The translations under genes were made by a program, and so were the position numbers. A stretch of 9,130 nt of DNA, from the NCBI GenBank assembly GCA_030705665.1, contig JAUZQA010000131.1:1-9130 (forward strand), in the 5' to 3' direction. The notes under the pieces were generated by a model. The model searched no databases. It was not told the origin of the DNA and saw nothing but the letters and a program-made list of their open reading frames with translations. How positions within the stretch are numbered: position 1 is the stretch's first letter; each line of letters begins with the position of its first letter. The stretch comes from Bacillota bacterium (GTDB taxonomy: Bacteria > Bacillota > Bacilli > Bacillales_B > DSM-18226). Positions 1 through 5,893 of this stretch are shown here, in pieces.

Positions 1-51
1 AGCCGTCAACACTTCATACTTAAACTCTTTAGAATAAAATTTATTGGACAT

Positions 52-113
52 AAAAAGCTCCCCCTAAGGCAAAACAGATTTTTATTTTTTAATCTGTCTA
101 CCTTAAGGGGAGC
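52..113 (-). terminator. Long imperfect hairpin, terminator-like on the minus strand
   Basis: The arms at 57-80 and 91-113 are complementary over GCTCCCC, TAAGG and ACAGATT blocks, around an A/T-only loop. Read on the minus strand the hairpin is followed by TTTTTA, as in an intrinsic terminator. On the plus strand there is no T-run directly after it. No minus-strand gene lies just upstream in that direction, so it may instead end a plus-strand gene left of the window, or be a mobile-element remnant. The structure is clear; its role is not. Confidence 0.5.
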
Positions 114-148
114 ATATCAAAAACTCGACAGCTTTTTGTTTTTTCTGC

Positions 149-197
149 TTTAAAAGGACAAAATACACCCTATCTTAAGGACATTTGTCCTTTTAAA
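149..197. promoter_or_regulatory. Candidate operator with three AAGGACA half-sites
   Basis: TTTAAAAGGACAAA at 149-162 is perfectly repeated in inverse at 184-197. A second, tighter dyad lies inside it: AAGGACA at 177-183 faces TGTCCTT at 186-192 across two bases. This gives two direct half-sites and one inverted half-site about 110 bases before the cupredoxin lipoprotein start. The layout suits a dimeric regulator or alternative hairpins. I do not recognise the binding protein. No convincing -35/-10 pair could be assigned between here and the gene. Confidence 0.4.
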
Positions 198-300
198 TTG
201 AGTATTTACTTCTCTATCTGCGCTAATTAAAAGATGAAATAATAAAGGCGCGAAAAGGATTTGTGAATAGACAATATTAATTAATTTGGAGGCTTTAGTG

Positions 301-1203
301 ATGAAAAAAAGACTAGCTTTAATCGCACCTGTTGTTCTGTTAGCAACGTTTGGACTAACCGCTTGTGGCTCAACAACTCCGACGGCAACTACCAAAGTGG
401 CTACGCCCAAAACAACTCAAACTTCAAAAGTAGCCGCTCAAGCTCAAGCTGAGCAAACTATGACCATTATACCTGGCCTGAAAAAAGGTTCCGATGGAAA
501 AATGCATGATTCGTATTCACCATCTGATCTTACTGTAGTTAAGGGAGTACCAACTAAAGTAACTGTTTACAACTATGATGATGGTTCTCATGATTTTGTT
601 GCCAAAGATCTTAATCTCAACGTAAAAGTTCCAGGGTCCAAAAAGAAAGGAGATCCATCTGTAACTACATTTACTGTTACTGCTGACAAAACAGGTGATT
701 TTCATTGGCTCTGCGATGTAACTTGTGATGGCGCTGGCGATACAAGTGCAAACTCCGCCAAAGGCTGGGCAATGGCTAACGATGGCTACATGGCCGGGAA
801 AATTCATGTACTGGACCAACAGCCGGCTAAAGAAAACTTTTCTATGACGATTAAAGATGGATTAAAATTAGGAACTGATGGAAAAATCCATGACAGCTTC
901 TCACCAGCCGATATTAACGTTAAAAAAGGTGTTCCAATGGAAGTCACAGTCTATAATTATGACAGCGGTGCTCATGATTTGGTGTCCCAAGATCTTAACT
1001 TAAACGTCCAATTCCCAGGAGCTAAAGAAGATGGAGTTCCTTCAGTTACTACCTTTACGATTAATGCCGATAAAGCCGGTGATTTTCATTGGCTCTGTAA
1101 TGTTCCTTGCGATGGAGCCGGCGATCAAAGTAAACCAGACTCCGCCAAAGGTTGGGCAATGGCTAATGATGGCTACATGGCTGGAATGATCCACATTAAA
1201 TAA
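301..1203 (+). CDS. Lipoprotein with two tandem cupredoxin-like (CuA-like CxxxC) domains
   Basis: This is a predicted membrane-anchored copper protein on the outer face of the cytoplasmic membrane. The ATG at 301 is chosen because GGAGG at 288-292 sits 8 bases upstream; an in-frame TTG at 286 overlaps that site. Residues 1-22 are a signal peptide ending in lipobox LTAC (Cys22), followed by a Thr/Ala-rich linker to about 52. Two domains follow (about 54-171 and 182-300), roughly 70% identical and offset by 128 residues. Each carries a His (97, 225), a Cys-x3-Cys pair (138/142, 266/270) and downstream Mets (158/164, 287/293). The Cys-x3-Cys spacing is that of the CuA site of oxidase subunit II, but the His expected four residues after the second Cys is absent. 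A mononuclear or atypical copper site, or a disulfide, is therefore possible. It lies just before a Rieske/cytochrome b unit, so an electron-carrier role is inferred. Copper binding itself is unproven. Confidence 0.8.
   Translation: MKKRLALIAPVVLLATFGLTACGSTTPTATTKVATPKTTQTSKVAAQAQAEQTMTIIPGLKKGSDGKMHDSYSPSDLTVVKGVPTKVTVYNYDDGSHDFVAKDLNLNVKVPGSKKKGDPSVTTFTVTADKTGDFHWLCDVTCDGAGDTSANSAKGWAMANDGYMAGKIHVLDQQPAKENFSMTIKDGLKLGTDGKIHDSFSPADINVKKGVPMEVTVYNYDSGAHDLVSQDLNLNVQFPGAKEDGVPSVTTFTINADKAGDFHWLCNVPCDGAGDQSKPDSAKGWAMANDGYMAGMIHIK
457..1197 (+). repeat. Internal tandem duplication within the cupredoxin gene
   Basis: The two domain-coding halves (457-810 and 844-1197) are related at DNA as well as protein level. 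The 20-mer GGTGATTTTCATTGGCTCTG occurs in both, and the stretch encoding SAKGWAMANDGYMAG differs at only a few bases between copies. The most conserved DNA lies around the presumed metal ligands. This points to a fairly recent duplication or to gene conversion between the halves. Confidence 0.75.
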
Positions 1204-1232
1204 TTTGAATTAGTAGTATGTCAACTTGCTCT

Positions 1233-1265
1233 GGATGGAGTTATATACTCCATCCCTCATTTTAT
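1233..1265 (+). terminator. Terminator-like hairpin after the cupredoxin gene
   Basis: GGATGGAG at 1233-1240 pairs perfectly with CTCCATCC at 1248-1255 around a 7-base loop. The following CTCATTTTATT is only moderately T-rich, so termination may be partial. It sits 30 bases after the stop codon and separates the lipoprotein from the Rieske/cytochrome b unit. Confidence 0.6.
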
Positions 1266-1336
1266 TGATTATATAGAATGTTAGAGTCATTTTTCAAAAA
1301 ATATGAATATAAAGCATCCTTTTTGCTTGTTCTGAA

Positions 1337-1365
1337 TTGAATGAATGTAGAAGGATTGATATGGT
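1337..1365 (+). promoter_or_regulatory. Candidate sigma-A promoter for the Rieske/cytochrome b unit
   Basis: TTGAAT at 1337-1342 and TATGGT at 1360-1365 are separated by 17 bases, each matching four of six consensus positions. The predicted start of transcription is about 30 bases before the Rieske start codon. It lies between a terminator and the gene, as expected, but the match is modest. Confidence 0.4.
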
Positions 1366-1401
1366 CTGTAGAACAACTAGAATGATGAGAGGTTGAAATC
1401 A

Positions 1402-1857
1402 ATGGATGAGAAAACAGAATCGGGAATGTCGCGTCGACGTTTTTTAACTCTTGGTGTAGGGGCAGCAGGAACTGCGATGGCACTAGGTTACATTGGTACC
1501 GCAGCGAAGTTCCTGGAACCGCCGGCAGCAAATGCTGAGGCGCTGAAAGAAGTGGGGAAAGTGTCTGATTTTGAGGAAGGCGTCCCTAAATTAGTTACAT
1601 ATCAAGGAAATTCCGAAGAAGGAGTCTACGTACTCAACATGGGAACGGAAGGCTGGCTTGCTTTGGATTTTCACTGTACCCACCTGCAGTGCGCGGTAAA
1701 TTACGTAGATGCAGCGAAAAAATTCATGTGTCCATGTCATGGAGGAACATACGATCTTAAAGGAAATGTTCTCTCTGGACCACCTCCAAAACCTTTACAC
1801 CGCCGAGTGATTAAAGTTCAAGGGGATTCTGTAAGAGTAGGAGGAATGTTGGTTTGA
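1402..1857 (+). CDS. qcrA: Rieske [2Fe-2S] protein with Tat signal, of a quinol oxidation complex
   Basis: This is the iron-sulfur subunit that takes the first electron from menaquinol in bc/b6f-type complexes. ATG 1402 is preferred over an in-frame TTG at 1393 because GAGAGG (1387-1392) is 9 bases from the ATG but abuts the TTG. The 151-residue product has the twin-arginine motif SRRRFL at 10-15 and a hydrophobic stretch to about 33, so it is probably exported folded and kept as an N-terminal anchor. The cluster motifs are complete: CTHLQC (Cys92, His94, Cys97) and CPCHGG (Cys110, Cys112, His113). Cys92, His94, Cys110 and His113 would be the ligands and Cys97-Cys112 the disulfide. Gln96 replaces the usual Gly of CTHLGC. 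Its stop overlaps the start of the cytochrome b gene, implying translational coupling. QcrA/PetC assignment rests on the cluster motifs and neighbour. Confidence 0.93.
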   Translation: MDEKTESGMSRRRFLTLGVGAAGTAMALGYIGTAAKFLEPPAANAEALKEVGKVSDFEEGVPKLVTYQGNSEEGVYVLNMGTEGWLALDFHCTHLQCAVNYVDAAKKFMCPCHGGTYDLKGNVLSGPPPKPLHRRVIKVQGDSVRVGGMLV

Positions 1858-3188
1858 AAAAATGGCTTGATGAACGATTAAAAGTTCAAGAACTCCTAGA
1901 CTCTATGTTTAAGCACCCTGTTCCGAAACGAAGTAATTTTTTAGACTATTTAGGCTTTGCGACTTTATTTGCTTTTATCAATCAGGCGGTAACAGGAATT
2001 TTACTGGCTACAGTATACAAGCCTTCTGCCAGTGAAGCCTACAGCAGTGTTAAAGCTATACAAGCTTCGGTTGCTGAGCATTATGTTCGCTCCTTACATT
2101 CATGGGGCGCAAATTTCATGATTGTTTTAGTTGTTTTACATATGCTTCGAGTATTTTATGAAGGAGCTTATAAAAAGCCTCGCGAGTTAACATGGGTTAT
2201 GGGGGTCGTTCTGCTTCTGGGAACTGTCGGGTTAGCCTTTACTGGTTATCTTTTACCTTGGGATCAAGAGGGATATTGGGCAACGACGGTTGGTACAGCA
2301 ATGGCAAGTTATGTACCAGGGATCGGAGATTTTCTCGTACGGCTGATGCGTGATGGCGTACAAGTAACGGGAGCGACATTGACCCGGTTCTACTCCATAC
2401 ATATGCTTGTTCTTCCGGTGTTGATCTTATTAAGCTTTATGCCCCATTTCTTTTTTGTTCTTCGTCAAGGTATGGCTTCTACAGACGAACTTGCTGAAGC
2501 AAAGAAGATGGGAGAAGATATTACCCAGAAGTCACGCCCTTTTTGGCCAAATGTAGCTTTTCGGATGTCTTTTTTTATCTTGATTATCGTAGTTGCCCTT
2601 TTCGTCCTTTCAGGTTATTTTCCAAAGGACTTGGGCGATCCGGCCGATCCATTAAACAAAGCACATTATACACCTGAGCCGGCCTGGTATTTCTTCGGTG
2701 TGTATCAACTTCTGAAGTATTTCCCTGGCAAATTGGATGTCCTAGCGATGGTGGGACTGCCTTTGATAGGGATTCTTGTGTTATTTTTCTTACCATGGAT
2801 TGATCGTAATCCGAGTAGAAAAGCTAGGAAACGACCGATTGCACTGGGTATGGCAGCCGTAATCATGATCGGGTTAGGCGTACTAACCTATCAAGGAATG
2901 AGTTCAGTACCTAAGGCTTTAGCCTCGACGGGCGTCGTTGCCCATCCAAGTTTTCAAAAAGACATTCTACCTGTTGTGAAGAATTCCTGCATCCAATGTC
3001 ATACTCAATTTGCAAGCTATTCTGGAATTTCGAAGGAAGTAACTCCGGGCAATCCTGATAAGAGTCTGCTATACGAGCATCTTACTGGTAAAGTTCAACC
3101 GCAGATGCCGTTTGGACAAAAGCCTTTGAATAAGGATCTGATACAAACATTTAAAAACTGGATTCAGGATGGGGCAAAGAATAATTAA
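1854..3188 (+). CDS. Cytochrome b6/subunit IV/cytochrome c fusion protein
   Basis: This is the membrane core of a quinol oxidation complex, with its c-type carrier fused on. The TTG start at 1854 lies 9 bases after AGGAGG (1839-1844) and overlaps the Rieske stop in TTGA. Residues 1-205 form a four-helix cytochrome b. Haem ligands are His82/His96 and His183/His198; the second pair has 14 residues between, the b6 rather than bc1 spacing. A subunit IV-like part (about 230-350) has the quinol-site motif as PAWY (276-279), where PEWY is usual. Residues about 360-444 form a monohaem cytochrome c domain with CIQCH (379-383) and a likely distal Met418, resembling the short c domains ending in WI-x-DGA. 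The b part has no cysteine, so the covalent haem c(i) attachment of b6f and Bacillus QcrB is not expected. Bacillus splits these parts over QcrB and QcrC; here one chain carries all three. Confidence 0.92.
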   Translation: MKKWLDERLKVQELLDSMFKHPVPKRSNFLDYLGFATLFAFINQAVTGILLATVYKPSASEAYSSVKAIQASVAEHYVRSLHSWGANFMIVLVVLHMLRVFYEGAYKKPRELTWVMGVVLLLGTVGLAFTGYLLPWDQEGYWATTVGTAMASYVPGIGDFLVRLMRDGVQVTGATLTRFYSIHMLVLPVLILLSFMPHFFFVLRQGMASTDELAEAKKMGEDITQKSRPFWPNVAFRMSFFILIIVVALFVLSGYFPKDLGDPADPLNKAHYTPEPAWYFFGVYQLLKYFPGKLDVLAMVGLPLIGILVLFFLPWIDRNPSRKARKRPIALGMAAVIMIGLGVLTYQGMSSVPKALASTGVVAHPSFQKDILPVVKNSCIQCHTQFASYSGISKEVTPGNPDKSLLYEHLTGKVQPQMPFGQKPLNKDLIQTFKNWIQDGAKNN

Positions 3189-3362
3189 AGGTGCAAGGAA
3201 ATTCATGATAACTATAGATTGATTGAACAAATTGAAGAAATGCTAAATTAGGAAATTTCATAAAAGAGTGTTGCTGTTTGCAGATTGTTTTCTAATTAGA
3301 ACATAAAGAGCACTGATTGTAAAAAATAAATTGGTAGGCAATTAGAAGAGTTATGAAAATAA
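3189..3362. other. Spacer with no recognised gene
   Basis: This A/T-rich stretch follows the cytochrome fusion gene. I found no ORF with a credible ribosome binding site and no clear intrinsic terminator. The fusion gene transcript may therefore end weakly here or run on into the magnesium leader. Confidence 0.5.
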
Positions 3363-3391
3363 TTGACTTTTGATGATCTAGGTAATAGACT
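3363..3391 (+). promoter_or_regulatory. Sigma-A-type promoter driving the M-box leader
   Basis: TTGACT at 3363-3368 (five of six) and TAGACT at 3386-3391 (four of six) are spaced by exactly 17 bases. Predicted transcription would start near 3398, about 35 bases before the conserved M-box core, which is a normal distance for a riboswitch leader. Confidence 0.65.
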
Positions 3392-3424
3392 GATAGGAGT
3401 GTTAAGAAATTCTAACTAAATATC

Positions 3425-3600
3425 TCTCTAATTCTCGTTAGGTGAGGCGTCTGTACAAACACAGGCCACTGCCCGGAAACGTCGAAAGACGCCAATGGGT
3501 AGAACAGGTATTGCCGGATTAAGGCTTTACATAAGGTGGCTGAGTTCATGAACTCTACGTTGTGCAGTGCCAAAGCTCAACATGGGGGATTGTGAGTAAT
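3425..3600 (+). ncRNA. M-box (ykoK leader) magnesium riboswitch
   Basis: The conserved M-box blocks appear in order: GTTAGGTGAGGC (about 3438-3449), CACTGCCCGGAAACGTCGAA, AGACGCCAATGGGT, ACAGGTATTGCCGGATTAAG, ACATAAGGTGGCTGAGTT and CAGTGCCAAAGCTCAAC (ending near 3581). This class folds when Mg2+ is plentiful and shuts off magnesium transporter genes. Its last segment (3581-3595) can instead pair with 3627-3639, which includes the left arm of the terminator. This is the expected antiterminator, formed when Mg2+ is low. The regulated gene is the NRAMP-type transporter at 3868. Confidence 0.93.
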
Positions 3601-3628
3601 GTCGTGTTTTTTTCTGTGCGATTTTTTC

Positions 3629-3657
3629 ACCCCCCTATGCCATTTAGGGGGGTTTTT
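3629..3657 (+). terminator. Intrinsic terminator of the M-box expression platform
   Basis: ACCCCCCTA at 3629-3637 pairs with TAGGGGGGT at 3645-3653 around a 7-base loop, and a T-run covers 3653-3657. Forming it excludes the antiterminator pairing of 3627-3639 with 3581-3595. Transcription should stop here at high Mg2+, before the leader ORF and transporter. Confidence 0.88.
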
Positions 3658-3707
3658 AGTATTTTTGTAAGCAGCACACAAAAAAATTTTTTTGGAGGTG
3701 ACAGGCC

Positions 3708-3821
3708 GTGGAAGGTAACAGTGATAGTAGTCCTCATCCGAGATGTAAACATCTAATTTGCTTTAATACAGTCATAATATCAAAAGGAAAAAAGCCGGGG
3801 GCGGCCTATCACTCTCTTTAA
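3708..3821 (+). CDS. Putative 37-residue leader peptide between riboswitch and transporter
   Basis: A GTG at 3708 follows a near-perfect ribosome binding site, GGAGGTGA at 3694-3701, with 6 bases between; that site is stronger than the transporter's own. The ORF runs 37 codons to TAA at 3819-3821, ending 46 bases before the transporter start. The product is small, begins MEGNSDSSPHPRCKHLICF, and has Lys/Gly/Pro near its end (SKGKKPGAAYHSL). I do not recognise it. It lies beyond the M-box terminator, so it would be made only when Mg2+ is low. Its last codons contain a G-run (3797-3801) able to pair with C-runs ahead of the transporter, so its translation could set access to that gene's ribosome binding site. 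Expression is unproven; the ORF could be fortuitous. Confidence 0.5.
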   Translation: MEGNSDSSPHPRCKHLICFNTVIISKGKKPGAAYHSL

Positions 3822-3833
3822 AATATTGATTGA

Positions 3834-3860
3834 TAACCCCACCCCAGGTTAGTAAGGGGG
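3834..3860 (+). promoter_or_regulatory. C-rich/G-rich element able to mask the transporter ribosome binding site
   Basis: The transporter's ribosome binding site is GGGGG at 3856-3860, 7 bases before ATG 3868. Two CCCC blocks (3837-3840 and 3842-3845) lie just upstream and could pair with it. The same C blocks could instead pair with GGGGG at 3797-3801 inside the leader ORF. A third option, TAACC with GGTTA (3834-3838 with 3847-3851), would leave the site free. These pairings are visible but their stability was not computed. Confidence 0.35.
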
Positions 3861-3867
3861 AAAAACT

Positions 3868-5496
3868 ATGAAAAATCAAGCTAATGTTTTAACTCATTCA
3901 GCTGTCCTTGATGCCGCCCATCAAGGGGATATTAAGGGAGCATTTGGAACCATCCGCCAGCATGATCTTGCTCCAAGGAAAACCTGGGGTGCTCGCCTTC
4001 GTACACTCCTTGCCATTATGGGTCCAGGATTAATCGTTATGGTTGGAGATAATGATGCAGGTGGTGTAGCAACCTATACACAGGCAGGGCAAAACTATGG
4101 TACCAGTCTATTGTGGGTTCTTTTATTATTGATTCCTGTTTTAATCGTTTCTCAAGAAATGGTGGTCCGTTTAGGATTAGTAACAGGAGTTGGTCATGCC
4201 CAGCTTATTTTTAAAAGATTTGGACGTTTTTGGGGATGGTTTTCTGTCGGAGATTTATTTTTGGTAAACTTCTTAACCATCGTGACAGAATTTATTGGAA
4301 TAAGTATGGCGATGAGCCATTTGGGTGTTAAACCTTATATCTCAGTACCTGCCGCCGCTCTGTTGCTTATCGGTTTTACCGTTACCGGGAGTTTCCGTCG
4401 TTGGGAACAGTTTATGTACATTTGTATTATTACGAATTTAATTGTCATTCCATTGGCATTCATGAGCCATCCTGCAGCTGCTCCAATTATGAATGATATT
4501 TTGAAGCCGCATATTCAAGGTGGTCTAAATTCCAATGTAATGCTTTTAATCATTGGCATTGTTGGTACTACTGTAGCCCCTTGGCAATTATTTTTTCAAC
4601 AATCCAATGTTATTGATAAACGTCTTACACCGCGTTGGATGAATTACGAACGTGCTGATACGATTATTGGATCATTCTTTGTTGTACTTGGTGCAGCTGC
4701 TTTAATTATTACTGCCGCATTCGCATTTAAAGGAACGTCTTTTGCCGGAAACTTTGTAGATAGCGCTTCTGTTGCCGCTGCTTTAAGTAAAACAGTCGGT
4801 ATTAGTGCCGGTAATATTTTTGCTGTAGTCTTGCTGAATTCCTCCATTATCGGTGCAGCCGCTTTAACATTATCAACTTCCTATGCGTATGGAGATGTAT
4901 TTAAGGTCAATCATTCCTTGCATCGCAAATGGAGCGAAGCAAAAGGATTCTATACAACCTTTGTCATCATTATTGCTTTAGCTGCAAGTATTGTCTTAAT
5001 TCCTAACGCACCTTTAGGTCTTATGACCATTTTGGTGCAGGCCCTTGCCGGTGTATTGCTGCCAAGTGCCACAGTTTTTCTTGTTTTACTATGCAATGAC
5101 AAACATATTCTGGGTCCATGGGTGAATAAGCCTTGGCAAAATGCTCTAAGCATGATTATTGTTGGGATTTTAGTCATGCTCTCATTGATTCTTGCAACAA
5201 CAACGATGTTCCCAACTATTGATGTTAATTTACTGGTTAAAGTATTATCTTCTATTCTACTTGCAACCTTACTAATTGCTGGGTTCATTCAATTGCTTCG
5301 CAAGAATAAAAAAGAGGAAAAAACGGAAGTGAAACTTGATCGGATGACATGGAGAATGGCTCCGTTAACTGAGCTGCCTAGAGTTATTCCATCTAAAGGA
5401 AGAACTTTTGGGATGGTAACCCTTCGGCTATACCTTGTAGTTGCAATAGTACTGCTGGTTGTTAAAGCTTTCCAACTTGCACTTGGATTAAAATAA
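3868..5496 (+). CDS. NRAMP-related magnesium transporter (NRMT type)
   Basis: This is an integral membrane protein of the SLC11/NRAMP fold, predicted to import Mg2+. The 542-residue product has a soluble N-terminal stretch of about 45 residues and then many hydrophobic helices. In the first helix the NRAMP DPGN motif reads D63-A-G-G66, within GDNDAGG: the metal-binding Asp is kept but Asn becomes Gly. In the sixth helix the usual MPH motif reads A237-P-W239, within TTVAPWQ, so the soft-metal Met ligand is lost. These changes match the NRAMP-related Mg2+ transporters rather than Mn2+/Fe2+ MntH. The M-box leader upstream independently supports Mg2+. Length exceeds typical MntH (about 410-450), partly through the N-terminal extension and a charged loop near 475-510. 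It is monocistronic, ending before a strong hairpin. Product class is secure; transport direction and specificity are inferred. Confidence 0.92.
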   Translation: MKNQANVLTHSAVLDAAHQGDIKGAFGTIRQHDLAPRKTWGARLRTLLAIMGPGLIVMVGDNDAGGVATYTQAGQNYGTSLLWVLLLLIPVLIVSQEMVVRLGLVTGVGHAQLIFKRFGRFWGWFSVGDLFLVNFLTIVTEFIGISMAMSHLGVKPYISVPAAALLLIGFTVTGSFRRWEQFMYICIITNLIVIPLAFMSHPAAAPIMNDILKPHIQGGLNSNVMLLIIGIVGTTVAPWQLFFQQSNVIDKRLTPRWMNYERADTIIGSFFVVLGAAALIITAAFAFKGTSFAGNFVDSASVAAALSKTVGISAGNIFAVVLLNSSIIGAAALTLSTSYAYGDVFKVNHSLHRKWSEAKGFYTTFVIIIALAASIVLIPNAPLGLMTILVQALAGVLLPSATVFLVLLCNDKHILGPWVNKPWQNALSMIIVGILVMLSLILATTTMFPTIDVNLLVKVLSSILLATLLIAGFIQLLRKNKKEEKTEVKLDRMTWRMAPLTELPRVIPSKGRTFGMVTLRLYLVVAIVLLVVKAFQLALGLK

Positions 5497-5530
5497 AAAC
5501 TATCATTGTCTATCTAATATTTTTATGTTT

Positions 5531-5582
5531 CAGCCGAGAACACCCGTGGCTTTAGCCGTGGGTGTTCTCGGCTGTTTTTCTT
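5531..5582 (+). terminator. Strong hairpin with T-run; terminator, possibly an IS end
   Basis: Bases 5531-5550 pair with 5555-5574 across the loop TTTA, as a 20-bp stem with two G-T wobble pairs. TTTTTC follows. It lies 34 bases after the magnesium transporter stop and should end that transcript. The apical part, CCCGTGGCTTTAGCCGTGGG, is also the kind of hairpin found at ends of IS200/IS605-type tnpB elements, and a tnpB remnant begins 72 bases later. Both roles may apply. Confidence 0.82.
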
Positions 5583-5645
5583 TTTCAAACTCATGTTCGG
5601 GGATATAATGGTACTATAAACCTACCGTTGAAGGTGGTGTTACCC

Positions 5646-5804
5646 ATGCTTCAATACAAAGGTTTTAAATATCGATTGTATCCTAATAAAAGCCAAACCA
5701 CTCTTTTTGATAAAACCATTGGCTCTGCTAGATTTGTCTTTAATTTCTTTGTAAGCAAACAAAGGGATAAGGATGCTTATTCCCTTTATTATGATTACGG
5801 GTGA
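5646..5804 (+). pseudogene. tnpB: Truncated tnpB (IS200/IS605-family OrfB) remnant
   Basis: The 52-residue reading frame begins MLQYKGFKYRLYPNKSQ and continues with TIGSARFVFNFF, the typical start of TnpB/OrfB RNA-guided nucleases. A full TnpB has about 370-430 residues. Only the N-terminal tip remains, the TGA at 5802 ends it, and no catalytic Asp/Glu motif or zinc finger follows in any frame up to the next gene. The start is supported by AAGGTGG at 5631-5637. TATAAT at 5604-5609 is a possible old promoter. It cannot encode a working nuclease. No right end or tnpA is visible, so the 3' part was probably deleted. Confidence 0.82.
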
Positions 5805-5893
5805 ATTATCCGTTATTTGATTATAACAATTGCTTGTTATCCACAAGTACTTACTTTATCAAAAGTGATAGGAATTATACTTTTGCATCTAAG

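Noticed and set aside
63..76. MntR-like half-site (AAGGCAAAA)
   Set aside because: Only one half of the palindromic MntR box is present; the other arm is a C-run belonging to the hairpin.
1..153. Open plus-strand frame at the left edge
   Set aside because: It runs through the hairpin arms and its A/T loop, giving low-complexity Phe/Leu-rich sequence with no start or family signature. A shorter frame ending at about 37 could be the tail of a real gene but is too short to support.
3189..3245. Short frame ending ...YRLIEQIEEMLN
   Set aside because: About 20 codons with no start codon or ribosome binding site; no recognisable family.
3562..3756. 64-codon ORF across the M-box 3' end and terminator
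   Set aside because: It overlaps structured riboswitch RNA and the terminator, has no ribosome binding site, and its Phe-rich sequence comes from T-runs.
5805..5890. Continuation of tnpB in another frame after the TGA
   Set aside because: The shifted frame gives no recognisable TnpB sequence, so a simple frameshift does not restore the gene.
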